A stretch of 64,000 bases of DNA from Bigelowiella natans CCMP2755 (GCA_000320545.1 ADNK01002641.1:1-64000), one strand, 5' to 3'. Shown: positions 45,128 through 59,293, counted from the first letter of the stretch. The notes: generated from the letters alone by a model not told the origin. Translations and numbers: made by a program.

Positions 45128-45999
45128 CGGTTTTGCTCCGGCGTCAGCCGGGAAAATTTTTTCGATTTCACCCAAAAAGTGCAAATTTTGTTCAAATTCC
45201 TCAATGTTTTCTTCAAAAACCATCCACAAAGTGTCCAGTGAAATTGCCCAAGATGCACATTGGCGGAACTCTTGGCATCGAGTCACTGGGATGTCTCAGA
45301 TGTGCCCAACCTACTTCCCTGGCGCATGCAGATTTGATCAATGCTTTGTTCATCGTTCATTGTTCATCATTCCCGCCCTTCCCATCGATGTGTGCACCAG
45401 CGTGTGTGACTGATCACGTGCGCAGCGTCGATCATCCAGTCGTGCGCGACGTCGCGACGTGTCTAGCTTCAATTTGATGATCAAGTGACAAGTGTGCATC
45501 AGAGTGGGAAGCTGTGAGTGCTTGCGTGCGCGCGCGCTGGGCACGCACAAAGTGTGCCAGTCTGGCAGTGTGCGCCATCGTGCCCACACGTCTTGCTCGT
45601 GCGTCCAATCCCAAGCAGCTCTGGAGCTGCGCGTCGCGCATCACATCCAGCTTCATTGATTGCCGCATCGGCACCGTGCAGGCCGCTAGGAGCCACACAT
45701 CGAAAACTCACCTGAGTCAAAACCACAAAAAAAAAGCACCTTTTTGGCGCGGAAACGTTCAATTTTGCGAATTTTGGAGTGGAACTTCTGGAGGTGATGG
45801 AGTTGCTGTTGACACGGCCTTTGAGCATGTTTTTTTGAGCCAACACGCAAAGTGGACCCTTTCCGCGGCACCCAAAGTTTTTGCCCTCGATTTTTTTCCT
45901 TGAAAATCCACTTTTTTGCACCCCTTTCTGGACAATTCTGGACCTTCTCACACGTCCAGAAGTCTTCTGTGGTGCTTCGGAAGAAGTTTGGAGTGGATT

Positions 46000-46044
46000 C
46001 CGAGCATGATACGGACCAAAACCCGTGGGAGTGAACCCCCCTTG
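46000..46044 (-). repeat. Right terminal inverted repeat
   Basis: Its reverse complement differs from the left end at one base (GTGTCATG versus GTATCATG). Confidence 0.88.
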
Positions 46045-46052
46045 GTCAAAGA
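46045..46052. repeat. 8-bp target-site duplication, right
   Basis: GTCAAAGA, identical to 45075-45082. Confidence 0.85.
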
Positions 46053-47441
46053 ATGAAGAGTGGAGGGTTAGTGTGTGTGTCAGTCAGTGTGTCAGTCAGT
46101 CATTCTGTTCGCAGCATCATCTTTGACTTACCAGCCATGTTTTTCCACCGATTAGATCGTAGTCATTTTCACAGGTGGATGTTGTCTTACAAAGGGCATT
46201 GCGAAAGTCAGAAATTCGCATTCATCGATTTAGTTCTGGACTGAAAGCAACACCAAAAACATCTAACAAAAATTGCCCAATGTGAAAAAATATGGCAATA
46301 ACAGCAACAACAGCCCTGTTCGTCAGACGACCTAGCTGCACTGCCATCATCAGCACTCCACCCTCTCCCCCTTCCCACAAGCAAAACTTCACAAAACTAC
46401 GACGACAGCAATACATTCACCATCAAATCGTCATTATTGCTGGCTGTCGCATTCTCCCCTCCCTGCATCCCTCCTTCCTTCCTGTCTGTACATTTAGCTA
46501 GACCTAGTGGCGGAAGAAGAAGCAGAAGTAGCCAGCAACTGAGTTACACATCACAACAAAACAGCTTGGTGTAGCTACTACTGCTACTTTCTTTTAATGC
46601 GGAAGGCTATCCATCGACATGCAATTGCGCTGAAGAACGATCTTGTTCGGGAGCAGAAGGTAGCCAGTAGTCCTCCGTGTTGATAATAACTAGTACCAGT
46701 ATGTCAGTGCTCTGTTTCATGACAGCAGCGCACATTTTATTCCCTGACGGTGCTGTGCTATTATTATTATTATTTTTATTATTATTATTATTTGCTGCTC
46801 AGAGGACATACTTCAAATGCATCTTCATAGGTTAAACAACAGCAACAACTGTGTATCATTACCACACACTGATTAATGATAATAATGGTAGTCAATAAGA
46901 GAATGAATGATACCACAAACTACACTACTGGCATCCAGTTAGTAAATAATACGCGCAGACAACATGTATTACATGTTTTATGTGCATTAGGACTAAATTC
47001 ACAGAAGTTTTAATGCTGTGTATGATGAAGGAGGAAACTATGTGTACGCATGAAGCTTATAAATGTTACTATGTTATACACTACTACTCCTACATATGTT
47101 ATTATGTATGTTCTACTACTGCCAACTACTGCTTACTACTGCTGCTACTACTACTATTACTACTCTCATTCTTATGATACGACTACAAGGTGTGCTAATA
47201 TTCGGTTCCGTTCATTTGGCGTTAATGATTATCAAGAACCCAGCTTTTGAGGTAGTACCACTCTCACTATTCATTGATATCGATGACTGAAAACAATTAC
47301 TGTGATGAAGATGATTTGAATAATCATCAAAAATACTTTTACTACTATTACTTACTACTACTACTGATTCTCAATGATAACGAAACGACGGTACATCTTT
47401 ATTCAGAATTCCATTTATTTTCGATCTTCATCTTCGGCTTT

Positions 47442-47473
<32 letters not shown>

Positions 47474-47499
47474 CATCGTCGTCATCTCCATCGAATAGA
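46053..47499. other. Spacer upstream of the mannosidase gene
   Basis: AT-rich DNA with ATT and ACT arrays (about 46757-46792 and 47143-47165). 5' exons of the mannosidase, including its expected membrane anchor, may lie here, but I could not identify them. Confidence 0.4.
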
Positions 47500-48461
47500 A
47501 TGCTTGGCCGAGTGAAAAGGTTATTTGGAAAATTGCAAAAGACACTTACTGTACGCACACACACACACACAAACACACACGCTCACACTGCTCTTCAAAT
47601 CATATTATTATCAGATTAGAAGATCTCAAATATGCGTTGGAGAAAATATCGTCCATTTTACAACGATCTACTAAGGGAGTCGTCAGTACTACCGCCAATC
47701 ATCTTCCTCCGCAAAATACAATTAGAAAGCAGCAACAACAAGATCTCACTAAAAGTTTTTCTTCTTCTGACGTCATTTCGGAAAAGTATGTGAAAATGAT
47801 AAATAAATTAGACCACCTTTTATTATCTTTCGTTTTAGTACGGCTTAGATGCCATGATTCTTTACTTGTAGATCACTAACTAACGATATAATGTTGTTTA
47901 CATAGTGTAAATCTAATTGATATATAAAATCCATCCATTGCTTGGTGTTGATATGGCAATTATAACCATCGTTTCTATCACAAAGCTACTACTATTACTA
48001 CTGCTGTGTGTGTATGAATGTTTGTGTGTTTGTGTGTGTGTATGTGTGTGTAGTTTGTGGTTTTTGAGAAAGACCCCTTCAATAAAGAATAAACCGTATT
48101 GAAATAACATTATGTCGATTGTGCTACAGCCTAAACAGCATTTCTCTTCATTTTACCCAATTTTCTCCTTGTTCTTACATGTATCATTATTATATGCTGA
48201 TTGCATATGTGATTTAATTTACCAATAGAGGTGGTCTATCGGGTGCTGCTTTCCCACCGGAGAGTAACATCCTATCGTCGTCATCATCATCATCATCAAT
48301 ATCATCATCAGTACCTTCCACAGGTAAATCAAGACTAGAGATATTGTGTATTTGGTGATTACATGTATGAATTACTACGGCATTCTTCGTTTATTGCTAA
48401 TGTTATAGTTATTACACACAAATACATGCACGTACACATACACACACGCACACACAGAAAC

Positions 48462-48509
<48 letters not shown>

Positions 48510-49224
48510 TACTAAATATTCATATGCATATAATGATGTGTAGAATGTAATACTAAGTGATTATGCTGATCAACAACTATAGAAGGTGAGACCAACAATG
48601 GACGAGATGAAGCAAAATTAAATGAAATAAAAGCAAGTTTTAAGCTTGCATGGGTATTGATGATATCCCGAAGATGATGCTGCATCGTATGATGATGATG
48701 ATGATGATGATGATGTTAATGATAATGACAATGCTCAATCCATACAGAACTGTTTTATTGTGGATAACCTTTTTTGCCGATGTTACATGAGTGATACTAA
48801 ATGGTAATGACTGCTGACTTATCTTCTTTGCCTGTGATTGTGTTGTACATTGTCTATATGTGGTGCTACCTGCCAATTTTGTAATTGATGATTTACAATT
48901 TGATGTCCTCCGTCTGATTATCGTCGCATGAATTCGTATTGTCCTTCAAGGCAAACTACTTACTTACCACTTAAGTTGCTGTAATTCACCGTAACTACCC
49001 TTATTCAGTTTACGTTCATCATCATTATCATCTTCTTCTTCTTCTTCTTCTCCTTCTCAGAATGGGTATTCTAAGTACTGTTGGGGGAGGGATGAGCTAA
49101 AGTAGTACTATTTAGTAAGTAGGCGTATGAAGCAGTAGATTGGATAATGATGATGATGATGATTTTGATGACGATCGTTTAAAGAAATATGATGATGGAA
49201 ACTAAAAAGAGGGGAAGGATGATA

Positions 49225-49268
<44 letters not shown>

Positions 49269-49671
49269 GTAGTAGTGGTAATGCTACTATTACAGAATGA
49301 ATAATAACTTCTTTGTGTTGCGTACTAATTTATTGTTGTTCCAAAAGTAATTAGTTTATTATGTGATGTTATCATATTTTATCGCTATTTCACATGTTAT
49401 TTATCGCATGTATTGTATATGAATATAAAAGCCAGCAATTAGTTTTTGTTTACGATTTGTTAACATTATTATTTTCATTAACTTTATTATCATTTGTTAG
49501 AATGTGTGTGTGTGTGTGTGTGTATGCGTGTGTGCGTGTTTCGTGGGTACTCACGATGAATTTATATATACAACATAACCCTACTAAATGGATTTAATGA
49601 ATTAATATTGTCAGACCATTAAATGTATTTAATGAATGAATATTGTCAGACCATTAAGTACATGGATTTAA

Positions 49672-49713
<42 letters not shown>

Positions 49714-50612
49714 CAGACCTTTAAGTAAAAGCTGCAATGACTGGGTACACATGGGCCTTACTATTATCGATGCTTTGGGTGAAAATAAACAATTAGTTAG
49801 TTAGTTAGTAGTGTACATTCGTAAGGAAAGAGAAGGAGGAGGAGGAGGAGACAATAAATGAAATTTTAAAAAATGATTGCATTACATTGTACATGATTGA
49901 GAAGAATACCACAAGGGAAAAGAAGCACAAAACAAAAGTAGTAGGGAGAGCAGAACCTCTTACATTAAAGATATTTCAAAACTACACTTTAGCAGTGAAT
50001 TTAATCTTATGAATATGGGCGGTAGGTATTAAATATATCGTGATCATCATATTCTAAATATATCGTGATCATCATATTCTAAATATATCGTGATCATCGT
50101 ATTCTAAATATATCGTGATCATCATATTCTAAATATATCGTGATCATCGTATTCTAATCCAATAGATTCATTGTTCATTATGGGATTTCGTGATGAGTTC
50201 CAAAAAGCGAAGGAATGGGTAAGTAGTACATAACATCATCACGGTTAATAACATAAAATTGATGATTCAAAGTACAATCTCTACCGTTTATTATCATCAT
50301 CATTAGTGTAATTGATTCCTTAGTAATTGTGTTTAAAAAATGGAGACGGAAGATGTAACTAACCTACATTGAATGAAGTATTAACTGCTGATATTTATAT
50401 CCTTTTCATATCATCAATACTACTTGTAATATGTCACACTGATGACCATATTACTACTCAAATCCTACTTACTAGGTAAGAACGTCTCTTCAAACGAATA
50501 TCAATCAGAAGATTTCTTTCTTTGAGGTAGTATTAACGACGGTGACGATAGAAAGAGTATTTTGATTTAAACGATTCATTCATTACAAATGCCATTGTAT
50601 TTTCCATAAAAC

Positions 50613-50648
<36 letters not shown>

Positions 50649-50663
50649 CCAATATGTACATAC

Positions 50664-50705
<42 letters not shown>

Positions 50706-51033
50706 CTCAAGGTGGTGCACGTATGTGTTTGTGTGCGTATTTGTTTGCATAGTATTTGTTTGCATGCATGTCGCAAATCGGACTAAAATGTTCCCTTTTT
50801 GAGATTTTTATACCAACAAAAAAGAACATTCATGTGTACCATTTTCATTCTTGAAATTATGTGCAGTGAATATAATCTCAAATCTATCATTTTTTTAATA
50901 CGATCATCGTTGCTCATTATTTAGTATGAGGTAGAAGGTATTAGTAGATCATCGTTGCTCATTATTTAGTATGATGTAGGAGATATTAGTAGTTTTTACA
51001 TCATTTACCTTAGATGTTTACTATCCATTCATT

Positions 51034-51068
<35 letters not shown>

Positions 51069-51786
51069 TACAATATTTACATCATATATATGTTGTACAA
51101 CAGTCCATTATTCGTGTGACGGGTGGGTTACTTTCTGCGTATGAGTTGTCTGGAGATAAAATATTTCTCGATAAAGCAGTAGAGGTTATAACTAATCTGC
51201 CGACAGATCGTGATTATGAGATCATTTATCTTCCTCTCATTGCGTAACACCATTATATGAATCATTGTCAGGTGCAAAATGGGCTAAATAAGGCATTTGA
51301 TAAAACACAATCAGGCCTACCCATATCAGAGATAAATCCTGTTACCGGACAAGGAGATGTATGGCATCACAAATGATGAGGGGAGGGGGAGAGAAATCAA
51401 CATAGTGTTTTGACGATGATGAAGATGATGATAATGATGATGATGATAACGATTACGGTGATGGTAAGCTATATTAAACCACTTACACAGTAGTAGCATC
51501 TATTTCCATGGTTTGCTTCTTCTTGCATGAATGAGCGAGCACTCTTTTCTTCGCTATATGATATGATATCAATAGCTACCAGGTTGGACTGGGAGGAATC
51601 TTATTCTTGCAGAAGTATGATTGTCGTTTTAACAAGATAGTAGTACTAGTAGTAGTAAGAATGTTGTCTACAAGAAATTAATTTATTTAATCGTCTTTTT
51701 ATTAGAGATGAAGGTGCGTCCATGATGATGTTTGTTCGTTAGATGAAAATTATATTCTATGATTGATAATAACACTCAAATCCTGA

Positions 51787-51817
<31 letters not shown>

Positions 51818-52127
51818 GTAGTAGTTGTTGTAAAGAGAAGGAGAACAATGATGGTGATAATAATTTCGCTGATTCGGCCTCATCAGCACATATTTTCTTT
51901 CATAAAAGAATAGAGTATGATGTTTATGGTTGATATTTAATAGTGTTATATTAGATTGTAGTAGTAGCAGTTTTTAACAATTTGTATTATCCTCTTCAAT
52001 TTATGATATCACCAGATTTAATTTTAAAAATCTTCCTTTTCTTTTTCTTCTTCTTCTTTTGCAGGTGGCTTCTAATGTTTTGGAGTTCAGCAAACTAACG
52101 CAACTTACCAAAAACCCAGTATTATTG

Positions 52128-52185
<58 letters not shown>

Positions 52186-52239
52186 AGGGGGGGGAGGGAG
52201 AGAGATATCTTTATATTTACACCCTTATCACACACACAC

Positions 52240-52281
<42 letters not shown>

Positions 52282-52326
52282 GTGTATATGTAATACATAT
52301 TTATTTCAACCCACATATGGAAAAGT

Positions 52327-52363
<37 letters not shown>

Positions 52364-54784
52364 TTCCTTTAGATTCTATAGATAGAATTTTATGGTTTGA
52401 TTTATGATACATTCATACTGATCATAATTATGAAATTAAGCTGTTTGTTTTGGTACTATTAATACTGCTATCAATATGAATCTTGATTGTTTCTAGTATT
52501 ACTGTTATTGCAACTGTTGCAACTGTTACGACCTACTGTTTTTACTACCGCCAAGGTATATTCACGATTGGCGGAGAGAGTAATCAACCATTTAGATCAA
52601 CTTCCAATGGTAAGAAGAAAAAGAAGAAGAAGACGATAGACCATGTGCTCTCAATTTTAAATGTTATCTTATTTATGCAAATGTATTTATTGAAGAAGGT
52701 GATCTTGGTGGTGGTAGATAGATGTATAGATAGATGGATAATAATAGTAGTGGAAAAAAGTAATATTTATCAATGGGCTATATTTGCTTCTTTTTAATTG
52801 AATTTCATTATCATCATTAATCATCATCATCATCGTCGTCATTCTTCAGAACCTTCCCAAAGGATTATACCCCACATACCTCAATCCAACTACTGGTAGA
52901 CTTGTTATGTTGTTGTTGTTGTTGTTGTTGTTACAGCATGAGGGCGAGAAATAAGAGATAGGAAATAAATTCGGTGCATAGAGATATTAGGGTTAATGTT
53001 ACGCCTAAGAGAGTGATAATTCTAAACAAATATTTTATAATAGCACCCATTCTTATTATAATGTATTACCAATATTAATATTTTGAAGGACAGCTACAAT
53101 GACATGAATCTTCATCATCATTCTTATCAAACGCGAAGACTTTTACATATGAGTGCACATAAACTACAAATGTTGCTGTATATGATTATTATTTTCATCG
53201 CATTATTTGTTGTAAATAGGGGCTAAGGCGAGCAACGATGTCTCTATTGGGGGTGATATCATTTTCAGTGATAATCATAAAAATGATCGTGGGTTTTAGA
53301 ATTTTTTATCCGGGGCAATTTTGCTGTTTAGTGTTGCAGTACGACATCTCGATAGTTTTCATAATTTTGATTGTTTTTTTTATGAATATCTTGATGAATT
53401 ATTGTTCATTACATAATAGGGATGGGGGACTCCTGGTATGAATATGAGTTGAAGGCATGGTTGTTACTGTCAAGAAAGAATCCAAAATACCAAAGGTAAT
53501 TTAGTAGAAAGAGGAATGAAGTTACAGTAGAGAGGATGATCAAAAAGAAATTCCTGAACTATGGGGGGGGGGGGATTCTAACAGAAGAACATTTATTATC
53601 GCTGGTTGCTATCGAAACAAATATTGAGATAATGTTGTTTGTTTACATATTTCTAACATTTGCATAGCAACAATTAGATACTATTTTTAAACCAGGAATA
53701 GAACATTAGAAAGAGAAGACTTTAGATTAGAAACGATGCTGATGATAAAAAAGAAAATAAGAATTGCTAATAGTGTACGATGGTAACTAATCGTATGGGG
53801 ATGGTGACGATCAATTTGTATTATTTAAAAAAAAAATCGTTATTTCGCCGTATCCTCCTTTTTTATTCTCCCTTTTTTGTCGCCTAAGAATGTATCTGGA
53901 AAGTATCCGTGCTATCCAAGAGAGGTAATGTAAAAAGCAAAAAACTTATTCGCATGCATTGATGTTGGAAGATGTTCTAAGAGTGTAATTAAAACTGATA
54001 GGAAAAATATGTAATTTTGTGATTTCTTTTTCATGCAAGCGGGAGCATGAAATTATCACAATTAGTCATTTATTACCACTAGTATACATAAATCATTATT
54101 TATTAAAATTTTAGCATTTTTCTAATATATTATTGGCCGCTATCACCACCTTAGGCTTGTTGGTCGCACAAAAAGTGGAAAGTAAGATATGAAAAGATAG
54201 GATTATGGGGATCAAAAAAAAATTCTATGTGTAAAAGCAAACAAATGGGGGACTATGTAACATGCAGAAACAAAGGACTAAAAACATCTTCGAGCAGTGA
54301 TATTAATAATGCGAATCAATTGGTCATATATTTGGTGTGGTTTTCATGTTGTACTGATTTTATGTTTTAAAACAGGGCGTGGATAAAAACCCTCAAAGGC
54401 CCTTTCGATAATGGTTGCTTCATTAAACAGATAAATTCATTATGTCTAGCAATTCATTGGCTTACGACTATATCATTAATACTACAAAAAGTACAGTAAA
54501 TGTTCAATTATATTTGTAAATTCTCTGAATATATTTATCTATTTTTAAAATCCGTAATCATCAACCATGATTCATCGCATGATTTTACACACTTACACTA
54601 CGGTATCCAAATTTTTAACTTCCTCGATTTTCCCCTCGTATGCATCAAATCTTCCTCGTCTTTTGATTAAAATCAGGTATGATGGAACATCTAGTTTGTT
54701 TTCTGCCAGGGACAATTGCCCTTGGAGTTCACAATAAGGCATGTGTAAAAAATTCATATACGAATGCTTATAGTATATTATATA

Positions 54785-54870
<86 letters not shown>

Positions 54871-55681
54871 TAACATTTGTGTGCATACATGTTTATGTGT
54901 ACATATATTTAAAAATTATAACTCTGGTACAAGATAATATAGGAATTATATTTACAAGAACAACAAGAATAAGTCATAATGTTCCAAAAGATGTAAAGCA
55001 AGGATAAAAATATTATATTTCATTCACTTAGTCTTTTAATATGAATCTGTAATTAAAAAGAAAATCCTATAATGGCCATATCGTAAAATTATAATATCCA
55101 AAAACAATCCAATTTATCCGTTCAATATATTTTAATTCATTTCATTATTTTATTACAGGTTTCTGAGAATCAAATGGAGCTCGACTCTCAGATGGAGCTG
55201 GCAAAGGATCTCATGGACACGTGCTATGATATGTCACATCAAAATCTAATTAATTAAATAGAGCTCTTACTTAGCTAATTTCTTACATGAACAACATCTA
55301 ATAACAACAAAGGTATGATAAATTATCGTCAACTAAACTTGCACCGGATTCAGTGAGGTGCTTATTATTTTTTGCTCCACATCTGTATCTTATTCCATTG
55401 TGTAGAGGGATCGTTTATTTTGGTGTTTCAGTTATTGCTATATCAATCCATGAATTACTCAAACCTCTTCTGATATATGTTATGCTTAAATTTAATCTTG
55501 CCGCATTAATAGACGATATATATACTAAATATTAAGGTATAGAATATAAACTTCAATTGAAAATTAAATTTACTTGTTTGAAAATGTAATAACAGGTTCC
55601 GTGGAGGTGCCATGACAATTCATGGTTCACAATTCAGATTAAGGTTAATTATGATATTGCAAAGAAGGAATTATAAATCTG

Positions 55682-55739
<58 letters not shown>

Positions 55740-57276
55740 TTAGGTGTCTGTGTGTATGTATGTGTGTATATACATATATATCACGCTCTCTCCCATTCTC
55801 TTTCTTTCTCTTTCTCTTTCTCATTCTTCTCCTTTTTCCACATCTTGCTGAGTATGCACTGTGTGTTGTAGAATGTAGTGCGTGTGTGTGTGTGTGTTTG
55901 CATGTGTGTATGTGCTTGCCTAAATTGCCATTGCTCTTATGATAGGCCAGAGACTGTGGAAAGTCTTTTCTATATGTGGAGAATTACACACGACGATAAA
56001 TACAGAAAAATGTAATTACCATATAGAGAGCAATTTTGAGTCCTCATTGAATATGCTTTAAATGAATATACTCGCTAAAAATTGTCACCTTTAAGGGCAT
56101 GGAATATATACAAAGCGATGGATACATACTGCAAGGTGTTGCGATGTTTAAAGATATTGATAACATAACACATCAGAAATTCTTTGAGATCAATGATTCT
56201 CTGTGTAATATAACTACATCTTTAATTTAGTTTTGATAATATACAAAGGTGGATGGGGTCGGACATGCCAATATTTTTGATGTAAATTCTCCAAGCCGTA
56301 AAGAAGATAGGTATATATTTTGAAATAAGCAGTTCTTACCTGCATTCTTTAAGATATTACGTTTTTCCAGAACCACTTTAGCAAAATATGTATATAAACA
56401 TCATGTAATAGAGATAAAATTAACTAAAATTATAATCTCTTTCGCATTAGAATGGAATCTTTCTGGTTGGCAGAAACTCTAAAGTAAATAGATTTTTTCA
56501 ATATATGTAAAATATGACGATTAAAAGGTGAATATGATGATCCTATATAATTTTGTTTGATTTGTAACGACAAGGATTTAATTCTAATTCAAGTTATTTA
56601 TGCAAATGTATTTCATGCTAAGTATTTTTTAATATCACAAATTTGAAAAAAATGTTTTGAGGCTATTCAAATCTCAGAGACTTTTGATCATTGTTCAATT
56701 GTAAAAATTTAATGTACATAAATTTTGTTGTATCTTGATAATAATTTAAATTTAATGATTGATTTGCAAATTTTCATGCAGATACTTATACTTGACTTTC
56801 GAAGATGATTCCGTAATCGATATCAATAAGTAAGTATCAAAGTGTGCAACGACCTTTTTATCAGTATCTGATAGTAGATAATAAGCGTTGAAATGATGGG
56901 GTTGTATTCGGCAAAGAAGTAATACTATCTACCCCTTTTAGAAGAACTAAAACTATTTAGTTGATTTTTAGCTTCATAAAATAAAATATAGCTAAGATTA
57001 AGATAAGTTAGGATTTTTAACTAGATTGGATTTCCAACATTATAATCCGTAGATTCGTTTTTAATACTGAAGCTCACCCGTTTCGTGTTATCGAAAAGAA
57101 AATGGTAAGTAGTAATACTAAGTAACATTAGCATTCGTAGTGGAACATAGTAGTGCATAAAATAGGAATGATATTCAAAATTTGCGAACAATGGGAAAAC
57201 TAAATCTAAAATTGACGTTAAAAATTATCCTGGATTAAATTGCAAAGCAGAGATTTAAGATAATCAGCAAAATTCA

Positions 57277-57329
<53 letters not shown>

Positions 57330-57489
57330 GCGCGCACACAGATACACATTTACAATACTTTGCGACATTTTTTGAAAAAAAAATAACACGCTGCAATCGA
57401 TATGGTTCCCTTAGTTTGGATATTTACAGATAAGTTACCTTTTTTTTAATTAGGATCTCGATCTTGTTAGCAGTAGTGCAGCCAGTTGA
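47500..57489 (+). CDS. Class I alpha-1,2-mannosidase, glycoside hydrolase 47, about 30 exons
   Basis: Exons from 47615: 47615-47785, 48229-48323, 48583-48653, 49061-49101, 49717-49778, 50166-50218, 50476-50526, 51104-51184, 51272-51358, 51576-51614, 52065-52118, 52556-52609, 52850-52908, 53221-53252, 53420-53495, 53889-53924, 54155-54181, 54376-54413, 54677-54744, 55159-55232, 55313-55357, 55596-55643, 55946-56011, 56096-56135, 56249-56310, 56451-56483, 56782-56829, 57053-57104, 57454-57489 (TGA). Phase is kept throughout, giving at least 566 residues. Landmarks in order: [55 protein letters not shown] (acid Glu), [14 protein letters not shown] (Asp), [29 protein letters not shown] (base Glu), [15 protein letters not shown] and FVFNTEAHP (Ca2+ site). 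It trims mannose from N-glycans in the ER or Golgi. The first exon is uncertain: ATG at 47500 with a GTTATT donor fits phase, and no membrane anchor was found. Confidence 0.9.
48470..48506. repeat. (TA)n microsatellite
   Basis: Intronic TA run in the mannosidase gene. Confidence 0.95.
49591..49725 (+). repeat. About 37-bp repeat carrying three copies of a splice acceptor
   Basis: TTTAATGAAT then ATATTGTCAGACC(A/T)TTAA occurs three times (CAG ending near 49610, 49647 and at 49716). A (TA)n run has expanded inside the last unit. The last copy is the acceptor used in the mannosidase model (TGTCAG|ACCTTTAAG). Confidence 0.88.
50030..50156 (+). repeat. 25-bp tandem repeat, 5 copies
   Basis: The unit is CTAAATATATCGTGATCATC plus ATATT or GTATT. 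It ends nine bases before the exon at 50166. Confidence 0.92.
50899..50990 (+). repeat. 45-bp tandem duplication
   Basis: GATCATCGTTGCTCATTATT then TAGTATGA and a short tail, twice, in the intron before the exon at 51104. Confidence 0.88.
52130..52362. repeat. (CA)n(GA)n, (TA)n and (GT)n microsatellites
   Basis: Three compound runs within about 230 bases of one mannosidase intron. Confidence 0.95.
54789..54867. repeat. (TA)n microsatellite, about 78 bases
   Basis: The longest uninterrupted TA run in the window; intronic. Confidence 0.95.
55684..55735. repeat. (TA)n microsatellite
   Basis: TA run in the mannosidase intron after the exon at 55596. Confidence 0.95.
57275..57340. repeat. (CA)n(CG)n microsatellite
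   Basis: CA run followed by an alternating CG run, in the last mannosidase intron. Confidence 0.92.
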
Positions 57490-58932
57490 ATTAAGCGTTA
57501 AATTATTATACCTCAATGATCATAAGGCTTTATTGATCGCGTATTCGGCATATATTTACATTAAAATGAGTGAGCGGAGATCAAGCTTTGTGCCCTGAAT
57601 CAATCTAATAAAGGATGATAAAGGGACCTTAATTTTACACTGGAGCAGTAGTATATGCGGGTAGCGCGGCTTATGCCATCCATCCTAACGATGTGACGCG
57701 GCACTACTATAATGGAAAGCACACAAGCTTAGAATAGCCTTAGTATTTTAGTTCAATAGCTACAATTTAAATGTACGTACATCTGCATGTACGATATTAC
57801 TTGCACCATGTGTACATGCTCGCGTGACAACAGCAAGCATGCATACTGTGTGCATCGGCAGCCGCATATATACATACATGATCACCTTGCATGCATGCAG
57901 CCATGGCTATGTGGCTACGTATCGTACTCATTCTCACATATTATCAAGCGGATCGACGTGGCAAAACCAGAACAACAAAATTGACTAGGGGAGTTCTTAA
58001 ACTCGTATATTGAAAATGCACACGTGTACGCACGTGCACGCGTGGCAATAGCATAGCGTTTCTTCGATAGCGCAATGCATCGGGCGCAAATCATTTATTG
58101 TCATTTGCATGCACTGATTAGAAACCAGGGCTACGTACGTCCGTGCAAATGTGTCATCATCTTCGTTCTGCATGTGTGAATTTGACGCTCATTGCCCTGT
58201 AAACCTGGTCTACTTCATGTAGGTCCAAAGTCCACTGACCAATGCATCTAGGCATGTGAATTGAACAAAGCGATCTAACGATCCACAGCATGCTTCATAG
58301 TGTTTGAGCCTCATCGCGCAATCATCTTGTTTAGCTCTAGAGCTGTGCGCGTCGTCCGCGCTTGCACCTTGTGCAACCGATTCTTCGATCGCGCGCAGTT
58401 TCATTTTGCATTCGTTTGCATTCATTTAATGCGAATGGAATTCTTAGATGTGCTTCATTGATTTGCTTGAGTTCAACATTTTTCACTTGCGTCCCATGAA
58501 TGTGGGTTGATTGTCCTAGTCGATGATTGCGCGAGCCGAATCGATCGAATAGTAAACCACGTGATTTTTTATCCTCATGTTTTGCGGAACATGGCACAAG
58601 TTTTGAGCAATGAACAGGAGGAGCGAGCGATCAACAATCATTTTGCCATTGATTGCACAGCAAATGTTCCGGATGGTGGGCACTCCCGATCGACAAAAAA
58701 AAGCGTAAACAAATAAAGAAAGTCACACTTTAAATTAAGGAAGATGACAAATCTTGACCAGATTTGCACGTTTCGTGCTGCGCCGATACATTCTTGATTT
58801 CGTGCATAGTGCGATACATGTTGCACTAGTGTGCAACTGAGTGTAGCACATGCACAATGCTCTAGATAGATGCTGAACAATATCTGATGGCTACATATTT
58901 CTACTATGTGCAGTAAATATTCATTAGTGCAG
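57490..58932. other. Intergenic, then repeat-rich island 6
   Basis: From about 57770 the island words return (CATGCATGC, ACGTGCACGCG). No coding gene is supported. Confidence 0.5.
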
Positions 58933-59024
58933 GCAGTCATACGGTGAAAATGTAATCAAGAGCCTATGCGAGGACGATCTTGTCCATCTGACCAACATGA
59001 ACTTTGGGAATTTATTTGTTGCGG
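58933..59024 (+). CDS. Orphan exon candidate
   Basis: A GCAG acceptor and a GTACAG donor bracket an open 92-base segment reading YGENVIKSLCEDDLVHLTNM then NFGNLFVAG. Composition looks coding, but neighbours in phase were not found and the family is unknown. Confidence 0.3.
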
Positions 59025-59227
59025 GTACAGAATTTCTTGTTCATTCACAGCAACACTTAATTCTTATCCAAACCACGGCTTTCTATCGCTGCGTCTTTCT
59101 TCCTATCATCATTCTCATTTTCCCGAAATAGCTCGCGAGGGACATATGACTTATTTTGCTTCCATGATGAACCATCTTTTCAACATTATTTTACAATCAG
59201 ACTGCTGCATAAAACATATGTATATTG

Positions 59228-59293
<66 letters not shown>

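Larger units (their letters stand above)
45083..46044. mobile_element. Non-autonomous DNA transposon, 45-bp terminal inverted repeats
   Basis: Ends 45083-45127 and 46000-46044 are inverted copies starting CAAGGGGGGTTCACTCCCAC, with one mismatch in 45 bp. Exact 8-bp direct repeats flank them. This is the structure of a cut-and-paste transposon; an 8-bp duplication is typical of hAT and a few other superfamilies. The 962-bp interior shows no transposase motif in either strand, so it would need a partner. Inside it, around 45322-45371, is a segment also found at about 62181-62232. Confidence 0.85.

Noticed and set aside
44681-45286. 201-codon minus-strand frame at the edge of the DNA transposon
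   Set aside because: It crosses the transposon boundary and includes the dispersed repeat; no domain and no sign of selection.
50030-50156. Five regular 25-bp repeats, CRISPR-like at first glance
   Set aside because: Units are directly adjacent with no unique spacers, and the region is a eukaryotic intron.
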